Assembly (NCBI GenBank): GCA_002737725.1
Contig: NSIP01000011.1
Coordinates: forward strand, 23,289 to 87,288
From: Rhodospirillaceae bacterium
GTDB lineage: Bacteria; Pseudomonadota; Alphaproteobacteria; Rhodospirillales; Rhodospirillaceae
Direction of reading: 5' to 3'
DNA length: 64,000 nt
The position numbers and the translations under genes were made by a program. Under the pieces are notes generated by a model. That model did not search any database, was not told where the DNA came from, and was given only the letters and a program-made list of their open reading frames with translations. This document shows positions 8,899-18,033 of the stretch, in pieces. How positions within the stretch are numbered: the stretch's first letter is position 1; the number at the start of each line of letters is the position of its first letter.

Positions 8899-9507
8899 AT
8901 GCGTTTACTGGTGGGACTGGGCAATCCCGGTTCAAGCTACGTACACAATCGCCACAACATTGGCTTCATGGCCGTGGAGCGCATCGCCAAGGCGTTTTCA
9001 TTCGGTCCGTGGCGTGCGCGCTTTCAAGGCCATGTCTGCGAAGGCAGCGTCGGCGAAACCAAAGTCCTTGCCCTGAAGCCAGGCACGTTCATGAATTTGT
9101 CTGGCCAAGCGGTGGGCGAAGCCAGCCGTTTTTATAAGATTGAGCCTGCTGATATTTTTGTGATGCACGACGAACTGGAACTTGAACCCGGCCGCCTCAA
9201 AGTAAAACAAGGCGGCGGCAATGCCGGTCACAATGGGCTCAAGAGTATTGATGCACATGTCGGCCTGAACACATGGCGCATGCGCATGGGCATTGGCCAT
9301 CCGGGAGACAAAAATCTTGTCTCGGGCTACGTGCTACAAGATTTCGCCAAATCCGACGGGGCTTGGCTTGATCCGTTTCTTGATGCCGTCACCACAGCCT
9401 TGCCGCTGATGATGGAAGGTGATGCCAATAAATTCATGACCAAGGTCTCGCTGCTGACCAAGGACACGACCCCCAAACCGCCTGCGCCAATTGTGCAAAT
9501 AGATTAG
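8899..9507 (+). CDS. pth: Peptidyl-tRNA hydrolase
   Basis: Pth releases tRNA from prematurely dropped peptidyl-tRNA. The N-terminus shows [21 protein letters not shown], with the conserved Asn and the catalytic His about residue 20. Further on are [14 protein letters not shown], the Asp-containing [10 protein letters not shown], and the [13 protein letters not shown] loop. At 202 residues the length is standard. It starts after the rplY terminator and ends 8 nt before ychF, so pth and ychF probably form an operon. Confidence 0.96.
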   Translation: MRLLVGLGNPGSSYVHNRHNIGFMAVERIAKAFSFGPWRARFQGHVCEGSVGETKVLALKPGTFMNLSGQAVGEASRFYKIEPADIFVMHDELELEPGRLKVKQGGGNAGHNGLKSIDAHVGLNTWRMRMGIGHPGDKNLVSGYVLQDFAKSDGAWLDPFLDAVTTALPLMMEGDANKFMTKVSLLTKDTTPKPPAPIVQID

Positions 9508-9515
9508 GAATCGAG

Positions 9516-10619
9516 ATGGGTTTTAATTGTGGAATTGTTGGGCTGCCTAACGTTGGTAAGTCCACTCTGTTTAACGCGCTAACCGCCACGGCTGCAGCCC
9601 AAGCCGCGAACTTTCCGTTTTGCACCATCGAGCCCAACGTGGGCCGCGTGGCCCTGCCCGATACGCGCATTGATGCGCTGGTGGCCATTGCTAAACCACA
9701 AAAGATCATCCCCACGCAGTTGGAATTTGTCGATATCGCAGGCCTGGTGCGAGGCGCTTCAAAAGGGGAAGGGCTGGGCAATAAGTTCCTGGCCAACATC
9801 CGCGAAGTCGACGCCATCGTGCATGTGCTGCGTTGTTTTGAGGACCCTAACGTCACGCACGTGGAAGGCTCGGTCGATCCCGTACGCGACGCCGAAACTG
9901 TTGAAACGGAACTGATGATCGCTGACCTGGAAAGCCTAGAACGCCGCATTGACCAGGCCGCCAAAAAAGCCAAAGGCGGCGACAAGGAGTCTAAAGACCT
10001 GATTGCGGTCATCGAGCCTGCGCTGGTGGCCTTGCGTGCGGGCAAACCCGCACGCGTTGCAAAACCAGATGACCCCGTGGCTGAGAAAATCTTTCACGGT
10101 TTACAGTTGCTGACCTCAAAGCCCGTTCTCTATGCCTGCAATGTGGATGAAAGCTCAGCCGCCACGGGCAATGCGTTTTCGGCCAAGGTTGCGGAAAAAG
10201 CCAAAGCCGAGGGCGCTGCCATGGTGGTGGTATCTGCCGCCATTGAGGCCGAGGTTTCTATGCTGGGGGACGCGGCGGCACAGAGAGAGTTTTTAGAAAG
10301 TCTGGGCTTGTCAGAAACGGGCCTGAGCCGCGTGATTCGTGAAGGTTACAAACTGCTGGAACTGATTACCTATTTCACCGTCGGCCCCAAAGAAGTGCGC
10401 GCCTGGACCATCAAGCGCGGCACCAAAGCGCCGCAAGCCGCAGGCGTGATTCACACCGATTTCGAAAAAGGCTTCATCCGCTCTGAAACCATTGCTTATA
10501 ACGATTTCATCGCTTGCAAAGGCGAGCAAGGCGCCAAAGACACCGGCAAGATGCGCTCGGAAGGCAAAGAGTACGTTGTGCAAGACGGTGATGTGTTGAT
10601 GTTCTTGTTTAACGTTTAG
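9516..10619 (+). CDS. ychF: Redox-regulated ATPase/GTPase YchF (Obg family)
   Basis: A 367-residue Obg-type P-loop NTPase. The G1 motif [10 protein letters not shown] occupies residues about 8-17, followed by [18 protein letters not shown] (G3 and switch II). YACNVDES replaces the usual NKxD, matching the YchF/Ola1 preference for ATP. The C-terminal TGS-like domain ends in [10 protein letters not shown]. YchF associates with ribosomes and is linked to the oxidative stress response. The last 11 bp overlap the 3' end of the convergent GH17-like gene. Confidence 0.95.
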   Translation: MGFNCGIVGLPNVGKSTLFNALTATAAAQAANFPFCTIEPNVGRVALPDTRIDALVAIAKPQKIIPTQLEFVDIAGLVRGASKGEGLGNKFLANIREVDAIVHVLRCFEDPNVTHVEGSVDPVRDAETVETELMIADLESLERRIDQAAKKAKGGDKESKDLIAVIEPALVALRAGKPARVAKPDDPVAEKIFHGLQLLTSKPVLYACNVDESSAATGNAFSAKVAEKAKAEGAAMVVVSAAIEAEVSMLGDAAAQREFLESLGLSETGLSRVIREGYKLLELITYFTVGPKEVRAWTIKRGTKAPQAAGVIHTDFEKGFIRSETIAYNDFIACKGEQGAKDTGKMRSEGKEYVVQDGDVLMFLFNV

Positions 10620-11619
10620 ACTCAAGCATTGGAATTTCGCGCACAACCGGTTTGGGTTTGCGATTATCATCGTACAGCCCCCAGTGCGCTTCCTCGGGGT
10701 GATAGCCCGGCACAGGATGAACATCATTCACCCGCCACGGTGCATCGAAAGCCGAGAAGTAGGCAAACGCGCGCGTGGCGTTGGGGCGAAACTGCTTAAA
10801 CAACTCTCGATAAAACCCAGCCTGACGGACTGGCGTAAAGCCTTGATCCATGGGTGCCGTAGGTACGCCCGTTTCCTTCACCAAGATAGGGCCGCAATAA
10901 ACCTTGCCAAGGTCAGCCACGACATTGCTGACAAACTCGGCCGCATTGGCATCGGGTGCTGCACGAAACCAGGGCTCGAAGGCCGGATGCACATTGGCCA
11001 GCAGGATATCGCTTGTGCGTAAAACTGGTGCGGCGTCAGCCTGAACCAGCAGATGAAAAGGCTCGGTTGTGGCGATGGCCAACTGCGGCGTTTGTTGACG
11101 CACCTTTGCGATGGCCGCAGCCACGTCACTAAACGTGCCGCGCGCTCCAAACACCACTTCGTTGCCCACCGACACGCCCGCGACAATCTGCGGCTGACGC
11201 CGCGCTGCGGCTGTCACATTGGCTCGCTCGGTTATGTTGTTTGGGTCATGGATACCCATGATGACGGCACGATAACCAAGTTTAGCTGCGACATCAGGAA
11301 TGCGCTCAGCCCCGTTCAGTGCGCTATACGTGACCAGGCCATCGAAGTGGGCACGAAGAACTTTCAGGTCTTCGGCGATGCTGGCATCGTTGGCTTGCGT
11401 GGGTTGCCCGTTGATGACCTGCAGCGATGTGGGCGAATAGGCGATAAAACGCCCCGTCGCCATGACCTGGCTGATGCGAAGCAGCCCTGCGAGTGGCGCG
11501 CGGTTCGGACAAATCGGGGCCGCCGACACAGTTGGGCTCAGTGTCAGAAAATATAGAAGCAGAACCGCACAAAAGAAAAAACCGCCAACTTGTGGCCGGC
11601 GGTTTTGAAATTTCAGCAT
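10609..11619 (-). CDS. Secreted GH17-like glycoside hydrolase (putative beta-1,3-glucanase)
   Basis: The 336-residue product has a signal peptide: a basic start MLKFQNRR, a hydrophobic run at residues about 14-28, and cleavage near V-S-A-A. The rest resembles glycoside hydrolase family 17, with [11 protein letters not shown] (the family proton-donor Glu follows Asn) and [10 protein letters not shown] (the nucleophile Glu). Family members cleave beta-1,3- or related beta-glucans, possibly the cell's own periplasmic or capsular glucan. It overlaps ychF convergently by 11 bp. Its first codons coincide with the petABC terminator, which makes its expression level an open question. Confidence 0.75.
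   Translation of the reverse strand: MLKFQNRRPQVGGFFFCAVLLLYFLTLSPTVSAAPICPNRAPLAGLLRISQVMATGRFIAYSPTSLQVINGQPTQANDASIAEDLKVLRAHFDGLVTYSALNGAERIPDVAAKLGYRAVIMGIHDPNNITERANVTAAARRQPQIVAGVSVGNEVVFGARGTFSDVAAAIAKVRQQTPQLAIATTEPFHLLVQADAAPVLRTSDILLANVHPAFEPWFRAAPDANAAEFVSNVVADLGKVYCGPILVKETGVPTAPMDQGFTPVRQAGFYRELFKQFRPNATRAFAYFSAFDAPWRVNDVHPVPGYHPEEAHWGLYDDNRKPKPVVREIPMLESKR
11571..11606 (-). terminator. petABC terminator, inside the next gene's signal-peptide codons
   Basis: Read on the minus strand, a 9-bp stem (AAAACCGCC paired with GGCGGTTTT; plus-strand positions 11598-11606 and 11578-11586) encloses an 11-nt loop and is followed by TTTTTCTTTTG. It lies 24 nt after the petC stop but within codons about 5-17 of the GH17-like gene. 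Confidence 0.8.
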
Positions 11620-11629
11620 GCGGGGCTGA

Positions 11630-12400
11630 CTATTTCTTCTCGAGCCGCGCCCAAATGCGCTGCTTGAGGAAGAACGCCAGGATGGTGAAGATCACCATAT
11701 AGATCATGACCCGGAAGCCGGTTGAGTTACGGGCTTCCAAATTCGGCTCGGCCGCCCAGTGCAAGAACACCGTGATGTCGCGTGCGATTTGATCCGTCGA
11801 CGCCTTGGTCCCATCGGCGTAGGTCACTTGGTCGTCGTTGAGTTGCCTGGCCATGGCAATTTGGAAATTGCCGTCGGCGAAGTACTTATTATAGTGCATC
11901 CCGTCCATGACGGTCATGCCTTGCGGCGGATCTTCGTAGCCCGTCAGAAGATGGAACAAATAATCAGGGCCACCTTCGCGTGCCTTCGTGATGAGCGACA
12001 GATCTGGAGGCAAGGCGCCGTTGTTAGATGCCCGCGCGAACTTTTCGTTGGGATAGGGCTTCGGAAAATAATCGGACGTCAAACCTTTGCGGGTTATGTC
12101 GCTGCCTTCGTCATCTAAGGTCGGGAATTCGTACTCGGCTGCGAACGCCTTGACTTGCTCTTCGCTGTAGCCGAGCGCTTCGAGATTGCGAAAAGCAACC
12201 TGCTTCAGTCCGTGACACGACGCGCAGACCTCTTTGTAAACCTGAAGGCCACGCTGCAACTGCATGCGGTCGAACTTGCCGAACACGCCGCTGAAACCCC
12301 ATTGTTCCTTGGGAATATGAACTTCCGTAGCAGCGAACGCGCTGATGGAAGCGGGAACCAACGCCAATACCGCAGCCGCGGCCAGAATGATCTTTTTCAT
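11630..12400 (-). CDS. petC: Cytochrome c1 subunit of the bc1 complex
   Basis: This is the haem c-carrying subunit of ubiquinol:cytochrome c reductase. A signal peptide (LAAAAVLALVPASISAFA) precedes the haem motif VCASCHGLKQ (CxxCH, residues about 38-42). The Met-containing distal region and a C-terminal membrane anchor (VMIYMVIFTILAFFLKQRIWARLEKK, split about 228-253) follow. The 256-residue length fits alphaproteobacterial cytochrome c1. It is third in the petA-petB-petC order, 4 nt after petB. Confidence 0.95.
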   Translation of the reverse strand: MKKIILAAAAVLALVPASISAFAATEVHIPKEQWGFSGVFGKFDRMQLQRGLQVYKEVCASCHGLKQVAFRNLEALGYSEEQVKAFAAEYEFPTLDDEGSDITRKGLTSDYFPKPYPNEKFARASNNGALPPDLSLITKAREGGPDYLFHLLTGYEDPPQGMTVMDGMHYNKYFADGNFQIAMARQLNDDQVTYADGTKASTDQIARDITVFLHWAAEPNLEARNSTGFRVMIYMVIFTILAFFLKQRIWARLEKK

Positions 12401-12404
12401 GGCG

Positions 12405-13625
12405 TTACTCCGCAGCCTTTAAGACAGATGAGCCGATGGAGGCCGGCAAGGGCCGTGGTGTTTCCATCCACCCCACCACCGGCACGATCACGAAGAAGTG
12501 GAAGAAATACCAGAAGGTGCAGATGCGGCCGATGATCAGGGGCAAGCCCTCGGCCAATTGAGATCCGCACCAGCCGAGCACGAGGCCGTTGGCAAAGAAC
12601 AACCAGAAGAACAGCTTGAACACTGGACGAAACGTGGCTGAGCGCACGCGGCTCGTGTCGAGCCAAGGCAACACAAACAAGATGAGGATCGAGCCGAACA
12701 TGGCCACAACGCCCAAAAGCTTGTCAGGGATCGCACGCAAGATCGCGTAGAACGGCAAATAGTACCATTCGGGAACAATGTGCGGCGGCGTGACTAAAGG
12801 ATTGGCTTCAACATAATTGAGCGGATGGCCTAACGAGTTGGGCAACCAGAACACAATGGCGAAGAAGACAATCAGAAACACGCCAAGCCCAAACACATCT
12901 TTGATCGTGTAATAGGGATGGAACGGAATCTTATCAGCAGGTGCGGCCTCAATGCCCAAGGGGTTGTTCGAGCCAGGAATGTGAAGTGCCCAGATGTGCA
13001 AGACCACGAGGCCGATGATCACGAACGGCAACAGGTAGTGCAGCGCGAAGAAACGATTGAGCGTTGGGTTATCAACACCAAATCCGCCCCACAGCCAGGT
13101 GACGATCGGCTCTCCGATCAGCGGGATAGCCGAGAACATGTTGGTGATCACGGTCGCACCCCAGAAGCTCATTTGGCCCCAGGGCAATACATAACCCATG
13201 AAGGCGGTGGCCATCATCGCCAGATAGATAATGATGCCCATCCACCACAACACTTCGCGCGGAGCCTTGTATGAGCCGTAGTACATGCCGCGGAAAATAT
13301 GGATGTAGATGACGATAAAGAAAAAGCTGGCGCCGTTGGCGTGCATGTAGCGAATCAGCCAGCCGTAATTCACGTCGCGCATAATACGTTCGACGCTATC
13401 AAACGCCATGTCTTTGTGCGGAACATAGTTCATGGCCAGCACGATGCCGGTCATGATCATCAGCACCAGGACGAACCCGGCGAGAAAGCCGAAATTCCAG
13501 AAATAGTTCAGGTTCTTCGGGGCGGGATATTTGGAGCCAACCGCGTTGTCTACGAAACTGACTAGCGGCAGACGGGCTTCATGCCACTCGAACGCTTTTT
13601 GCCAAACGCTTTTTTCCGTGCTCAT
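12405..13625 (-). CDS. petB: Cytochrome b subunit of the bc1 complex
   Basis: A polytopic subunit of 406 residues. It shows the haem-ligand helices ([16 protein letters not shown] and the [12 protein letters not shown] region), the conserved [10 protein letters not shown] loop, [17 protein letters not shown], and the quinol-oxidation PEWY motif ([14 protein letters not shown]). Together with the Rieske protein and c1 it oxidises ubiquinol and pumps protons. It starts 11 nt after petA and ends 4 nt before petC, a tight operon. Confidence 0.97.
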   Translation of the reverse strand: MSTEKSVWQKAFEWHEARLPLVSFVDNAVGSKYPAPKNLNYFWNFGFLAGFVLVLMIMTGIVLAMNYVPHKDMAFDSVERIMRDVNYGWLIRYMHANGASFFFIVIYIHIFRGMYYGSYKAPREVLWWMGIIIYLAMMATAFMGYVLPWGQMSFWGATVITNMFSAIPLIGEPIVTWLWGGFGVDNPTLNRFFALHYLLPFVIIGLVVLHIWALHIPGSNNPLGIEAAPADKIPFHPYYTIKDVFGLGVFLIVFFAIVFWLPNSLGHPLNYVEANPLVTPPHIVPEWYYLPFYAILRAIPDKLLGVVAMFGSILILFVLPWLDTSRVRSATFRPVFKLFFWLFFANGLVLGWCGSQLAEGLPLIIGRICTFWYFFHFFVIVPVVGWMETPRPLPASIGSSVLKAAE

Positions 13626-13636
13626 GGACTATGCTC

Positions 13637-14203
13637 CTAACCGACGCGCACGGTTGTATCATCGAGGAATGTATATGGCGGAACCTTCAGGTTCGCCGGT
13701 GCAGGCCCTTTGCGAATGCGCCCCGCCATATCGTAATGCGAGCCGTGGCACGGGCAGAACCAACCGCCGAAATCACCGCGCTGGTCCATCGGCTTGGTGC
13801 CGAGTGGGATGCAACCTAAGTGCGTACAGACGCCTTCGAGAATCAGGTACTGCTCCTTGCCCTTTTTCACTCGCACGTCATCAGCCTGCGGATCGGTCAA
13901 CTCACTCATCGGGACGGCGCGCGCAGCTTCAATTTCTTCTTTGGTGCGGAAACGCACAAACACCGGCTTGCCGCGCCAGACGATCGTGATGGCTTGACCT
14001 TCTTGCAGGGTTGCCAAACTAAATTCTGTCGTCGACAGGGCCAGCGTGTCAGCGGCGGGGTTCATGCTGTGAATCAGCGGCCACACGGCCATGCCTGCCC
14101 CGACAGCGCCAAATGCAACGGTGGTATGGAGTAAGAAATCACGGCGGGTTTCGCCGTCTGCTCCCGAAGGTGCAGGTGAGTGGGCCGGTGCCATATTGGC
14201 CAT
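13637..14203 (-). CDS. petA: Rieske iron-sulfur subunit of the bc1 complex
   Basis: The 188-residue product is Tat-targeted: ETRRDFLLHT followed by a hydrophobic anchor at residues about 27-45. The [2Fe-2S] ligands are in CTHLGC and CPCHGSHYD. The ATG is preceded by AAGGAG at ideal spacing. It is first in petABC and lies in a 291-bp divergent region with trmL, where the operon promoter must lie. Confidence 0.96.
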   Translation of the reverse strand: MANMAPAHSPAPSGADGETRRDFLLHTTVAFGAVGAGMAVWPLIHSMNPAADTLALSTTEFSLATLQEGQAITIVWRGKPVFVRFRTKEEIEAARAVPMSELTDPQADDVRVKKGKEQYLILEGVCTHLGCIPLGTKPMDQRGDFGGWFCPCHGSHYDMAGRIRKGPAPANLKVPPYTFLDDTTVRVG

Positions 14204-14494
14204 GAAAAGATCTCCTTGTACTCGTCTCGCGGCTTTTTGAACTGGCCGTGTGGCTCAGCCCAAATCTGCTTCAAAGCAAACAGCAACTGGAGTGATCCCT
14301 TCCCCCACCCATGCTAGCGTTTGCCTCTAAAACATGAGGAACTTCAAGGAATTCCAGCGCGCGCGGGGGTATAGAATAATTCATGAGGCTTGAAAAGGCC
14401 TCGCAGAGGGCTTGTTTTTCCAATATTTCAAAGACTTGGCCAATCGAGAACAGTTCGCAGAAAACCTGAGTTTCCAGCCCGAGTTTTGCAGACC

Positions 14495-14965
14495 ATGCGT
14501 TTAGCTTTGTACCAGCCCGATATCCCCCAAAATATGGGGGCCATTATCCGAATTGCGGCCTGTTTTCGCGTGCCCGTCGATGTGATCGAGCCTTGCGGAT
14601 TCCCATTCGATGAAAGGCGCCTGCTGCGCACCGCGATGGATTACGGCGAGGCCTGCGAGCTGGTGCGCCATCAATCGTGGAGCAACTACATCACCGCTTT
14701 CCGGCAAAGCTCCAACCGGCTTGTCTTAATGACCACCGCATCAGACGTGAGCCATGCGGACTTTATATTCCAACCGACTGATACTTTGATGTTGGGTCGG
14801 GAAAGCCATGGCGTGCCCTCGGACGTTCACCAGACTGCCGACCATCGCATTCGGATTCCCATCGCCAAGGGCCTGCGGTCGCTCAATGTATCGGTCGCAG
14901 GGGCCATTGCGTTGGCCGAGGCCACTCGCCAATTCGGTGAATTCACTGGAAAAACAGAGCTTTAG
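14495..14965 (+). CDS. trmL: tRNA (cytidine(34)-2'-O)-methyltransferase TrmL
   Basis: A SPOUT-class methyltransferase that 2'-O-methylates the wobble base of tRNA-Leu species. The start is set at the ATG at 14495, because the family sequence begins MRLALYQPDIPQNMG; the frame extends upstream to 14390 without homology. The knot region contains LMLGRESHGVPSDVH and IPIAKGLRSLNVSVAGAI, the SAM-binding deep knot. Its 156 residues are the usual length. It is transcribed away from petABC and followed by a strong terminator. Confidence 0.92.
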   Translation: MRLALYQPDIPQNMGAIIRIAACFRVPVDVIEPCGFPFDERRLLRTAMDYGEACELVRHQSWSNYITAFRQSSNRLVLMTTASDVSHADFIFQPTDTLMLGRESHGVPSDVHQTADHRIRIPIAKGLRSLNVSVAGAIALAEATRQFGEFTGKTEL

Positions 14966-15139
14966 CCGCATGGCTATGGCATTTTAGTGACAGAGAATTC
15001 ATCAACTCCCCATCATCCTGTAAGGCAGCCAGGGGTAGTTTCTCCTCATACAAAGCAAGTCGCCGTCCTGAACACGGCTTGCCGTTTGGAGGATCCCCCA
15101 AGGTCCAGCCCCCTCTGGACCCTCTCCGACATAACCAGA

Positions 15140-15175
15140 CGGCCCCGGACCCCCTCCGGGGCCGTTTTGGTTTTT
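15140..15175 (+). terminator. Intrinsic terminator after trmL
   Basis: A perfect 10-bp GC-rich stem, CGGCCCCGGA (15140-15149) with TCCGGGGCCG (15155-15164), encloses a 5-nt loop and is followed by TTTTGGTTTTT. The T-run touches the stop codon of the convergent CCA gene. A smaller inverted repeat, GGTCCAG/CTGGACC, lies just upstream at 15102-15121. The rest of 14966-15139 shows nothing I can name. Confidence 0.88.
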
Positions 15176-16409
15176 AAGCCTGGCGAATCGCCTGCAAGGC
15201 GCGCGCGATCAATTCCTCTCGCGTCGCCGAGAAGCCGCCCGTAACCCAAAGTTCTTCTGCGGCTTGAAGTGCTGCGCCAATGGCAGGTCCGGGTTGATGG
15301 CCTAAACTTAAAAGATCATCACCACGAATGGGCATGGCGCGCGGCGACCAGGCTGCGGCGCGCGTAAGTATTGTCCTCCAATGTGGAGATGGCGCGCGCG
15401 CAGCGGCAACCAGACACCGATTCAAAACAATATCGCGGCCCTGCCGATATAAAGCCAAATCGAGAGCAGACAGGGCCATTGACGCATCGAGCACAGGATG
15501 ATCGGCCAGAAGCGTGCGTAAAAAATCTGCGTCGTGGTTGGATAGTCGTAACCGCACAGCCAATGCGCGCGCGTCGGTGTTGCCCAGCAAAGCAGTCAAA
15601 CGCCTACGCCAATCGCGCGGCAACGGCAGCTTTTCTTCAAGAGTAATGAGGTCGTTGAGAGCTGAAAGTTGGGTCGCCTCGGGCAACACTGCAAACAACA
15701 CACCACAGGCCCGCATCATCAGAATGCTCGGCAGCGGGTTTGCGGCGCTGAGCAGTTTTGAGACCTCTCGCGTCACGCGCTCAGCTGAGAGTGCTTTGAG
15801 CCCCTCTTTGTGCTGCGCACAAGCGTGCAATGTCTCGTCGTCAATGGGCATGAGACCGAAGTGAGCGTGAAACCGAAACAGTCTGAGAATGCGCAAATAG
15901 TCTTCTTGGATTCGATCAGCAGGCGTTCCAACAAATTGAATGCGCCCGGCTTTCACGTCATCTGCGCCGCCGAAGAAATCGAACAGTTCGCCTGTGGGGC
16001 GCAATGACATGGCGTTGATTGTGAAATCGCGGCGGCTGGCATCTTCACGCCAGTCGGAGGTGAATTCGACAACGGCATGTCGTCCATCGCATGATGTATC
16101 GCGACGCAGCGATGTGATTTCGAAGTGCGCTCCGTCGATCAGCGCGGTGACGGTGCCGTGCGCAAGGCCTGTGGGAATAACCTTGATGCCAGCGCCATCC
16201 AGACGCTTGATCACTGTATCGGGAATCTCAGGCGTTCCGATGTCGATATCGCCCATCGGCCGACCGGCTAAGGCATCACGCACACACCCGCCAACACAGC
16301 GCACGTCGACGGTGGGAAAACCCAACGCCTCAAAGATGCGCTGAAGCGGAGCATCAGCCAGCCACGCAAAGCTTGGCAGGGCTGTGACATTTAAAACAGT
16401 CGGGCTCAT
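15174..16409 (-). CDS. cca: CCA tRNA nucleotidyltransferase / poly(A) polymerase family
   Basis: A class II nucleotidyltransferase of 411 residues that adds or repairs the tRNA 3' CCA end. The catalytic head carries VRCVGGCVRDALAGRP and the metal-binding GDIDIGT Asp pair (residues about 37-60), then RRDFTINAMSLRP and EDYLRILRLFRFHAHFG for nucleotide and tRNA contact. It is the last gene of a leftward four-gene operon. Its ATG overlaps the stop of the DUF6111 gene by 4 nt. Confidence 0.92.
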   Translation of the reverse strand: MSPTVLNVTALPSFAWLADAPLQRIFEALGFPTVDVRCVGGCVRDALAGRPMGDIDIGTPEIPDTVIKRLDGAGIKVIPTGLAHGTVTALIDGAHFEITSLRRDTSCDGRHAVVEFTSDWREDASRRDFTINAMSLRPTGELFDFFGGADDVKAGRIQFVGTPADRIQEDYLRILRLFRFHAHFGLMPIDDETLHACAQHKEGLKALSAERVTREVSKLLSAANPLPSILMMRACGVLFAVLPEATQLSALNDLITLEEKLPLPRDWRRRLTALLGNTDARALAVRLRLSNHDADFLRTLLADHPVLDASMALSALDLALYRQGRDIVLNRCLVAAARAPSPHWRTILTRAAAWSPRAMPIRGDDLLSLGHQPGPAIGAALQAAEELWVTGGFSATREELIARALQAIRQA

Positions 16410-16687
16410 TGAGGGCGCGTGTGGCCGGGCACGACTTTCCCATTTTCAAGATGGGGCGGTACATAAACGTCGCCGGGCACGCCGCCCGTGGTCAGCGCAC
16501 CAACCGCTAGCACGCCTAAACTAAGGACCGCGCCCAAAAACAGCATCAGCGGCCACGGGCCTTGTTCGAATTTGGGGGCCTCACCGCCGTGACGTTCTGC
16601 GTGCCACGCCCGATACCAAATCCATGCCGCGTATCCGGCGATCGGCAACAAAAACGGCAGCAGATATGTAATCAAAATACGAATCAT
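16406..16687 (-). CDS. DUF6111 family small membrane protein
   Basis: This 93-residue protein begins MIRILITYLLPFLLP; an upstream in-frame extension to 16765 has no homology, and the ATG at 16687 overlaps the NUDIX stop by 4 nt. Two hydrophobic helices (residues about 3-23 and 46-68) flank a charged loop (WHAERHGGEAPKFEQGPW). It matches what I know of the DUF6111 family, which sits between NUDIX and CCA genes in alphaproteobacteria. No function is established. The 4-nt overlaps on both sides imply translational coupling. Confidence 0.75.
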   Translation of the reverse strand: MIRILITYLLPFLLPIAGYAAWIWYRAWHAERHGGEAPKFEQGPWPLMLFLGAVLSLGVLAVGALTTGGVPGDVYVPPHLENGKVVPGHTRPQ

Positions 16688-17412
16688 TGCGCCCCAACCC
16701 CAAGAGGCTGTTCGGCGTATAAAACCTCGAACAGATTTAAAATCATGCCTGCAGTCGCGCCCCAAATATATCGCTCTTCATATACCATGGCGTAATAGGC
16801 CCGGGTCAGCCCTTTATAGTCGCGCTGCTCACGGCGATGGTTGGCGGGATCCATCACAAACGCCAGTGGTACCTCAAACGTATCGGCGACCTCAACCGGA
16901 TCGGGGGTCACGGCAAAGGGTGGCGTCAGGACGCCAACCACTGGCGTCACCTCATAGCCGGTGATCGTCAGATAAGGATCGAGCAACCCTAAAACATCAA
17001 CCGAGTCACGGGGCAAGCCCACTTCCTCTTCGGTTTCGCGCAAAGCGCAGGCGATCATGTCAGCGTCATCGGGCTCGCGCCGCCCTCCTGGAAAAGCCAC
17101 CTGGCCTGGGTGATGCTTCAAATCACTGGTGCGCTTGGTCAGTAGCAGCGTGAACCCTTCGGGCCGCTCGATCAGGGGCACCAAAACCGCAGCAGGGGTG
17201 AGCTTGACCCGCGCGCCTGGCGTTCCGGCCCCTTGAGTGTAGGGGATTGCCGTCGTGGGCAGCGGGCCAAAGGCAGCACTGTCGTAGGGCTGGAGTTGGC
17301 CGTGCGCCAACAACGCTATGGCTGTTGCAACATCGCCCCGCAAGCGGGGCGTGCGCGGACGCTCGAGGTGGGCCTTGATGGACAGACGTGAAAACGCCAA
17401 GGGCACCGTCAA
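16684..17412 (-). CDS. NUDIX hydrolase, CoA pyrophosphatase type
   Basis: A NUDIX-fold hydrolase of 242 residues. The core signature runs HHPGQVAFPGGRREPDD followed by ACALRETEEEVGL, the pattern of the CoA-diphosphatase (NudL) subgroup that cleaves CoA to phosphopantetheine and 3',5'-ADP. The start codon is apparently TTG at 17412, overlapping the DUF1285 stop as TTGA; a GTG two codons later is an alternative. It belongs to the DUF1285-NUDIX-DUF6111-CCA operon. Confidence 0.85.
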   Translation of the reverse strand: MTVPLAFSRLSIKAHLERPRTPRLRGDVATAIALLAHGQLQPYDSAAFGPLPTTAIPYTQGAGTPGARVKLTPAAVLVPLIERPEGFTLLLTKRTSDLKHHPGQVAFPGGRREPDDADMIACALRETEEEVGLPRDSVDVLGLLDPYLTITGYEVTPVVGVLTPPFAVTPDPVEVADTFEVPLAFVMDPANHRREQRDYKGLTRAYYAMVYEERYIWGATAGMILNLFEVLYAEQPLGVGAQ

Positions 17413-17969
17413 ATCCGGCCCATCGGGAAAAAATGGCCGCTACTCCAAATCCCAAAAACCTGATCATCGTCGTCGGCAGGCTCGCCGATGTCGACGAGAT
17501 GGTAGTAGACCGAGCGGGCAATCCGCGCCTCAAGGTTGGCGCGCACATATATATAAGGTCGCGGCTCTTGGTGGTCGGGGTCGTGCGATACGCGTAAGGA
17601 GTGCGCGGCATCCAACGTCACCACATCCTCGACATTAGTTCTGAATTTCACAATCTGATCACGCCCCGACCCTTCGACTATAGCCTCAATGGCCATAAAC
17701 GGAACATCCTCAACTTGAATGCGGCCATTCTCGACCGGTGTTGTCAACCAGTAATCCCCCACTTCATCGCGCCGCAGAACAGTGGAGAACAGCTTGACCA
17801 AGGCTAAGCGCCCAATGGGCGAGCCTTGATAGAACCACGTGCCATAGCGGTCGATGCGCATATTGAAATCACCGCAGATCGGCGGCAGCCGTTCCGGCCC
17901 ACCAGCTAGCGGTGATGTAATGGGCAGTGGTGGAAATTTTGCTTCATTCACAGGGGTTTCAGGTCCCAT
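17409..17969 (-). CDS. DUF1285 domain-containing protein
   Basis: A 186-residue cytosolic protein. The conserved block CGDFNMRIDRYGTWFYQGSP continuing into IGRLALVKLFSTVLRR is diagnostic for DUF1285. Start chosen at the ATG at 17969, since the frame upstream (to 18092) only mirrors the opposite-strand moxR gene. No enzymatic motif is seen. It is first in the leftward operon and divergent from moxR (65 bp gap), so a compact bidirectional promoter lies at 17970-18033. Confidence 0.85.
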   Translation of the reverse strand: MGPETPVNEAKFPPLPITSPLAGGPERLPPICGDFNMRIDRYGTWFYQGSPIGRLALVKLFSTVLRRDEVGDYWLTTPVENGRIQVEDVPFMAIEAIVEGSGRDQIVKFRTNVEDVVTLDAAHSLRVSHDPDHQEPRPYIYVRANLEARIARSVYYHLVDIGEPADDDDQVFGIWSSGHFFPMGRI

Positions 17970-18033
17970 ACTGCGGCCTTGACGCCACGTAATCCGGCCG
18001 GCCGAACCAACGAGTATTTGGAGCATCCCAAGC

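Noticed and set aside
14987..15244. 85-codon frame after trmL
   Set aside because: It runs through the strong terminator and into the convergent CCA gene.
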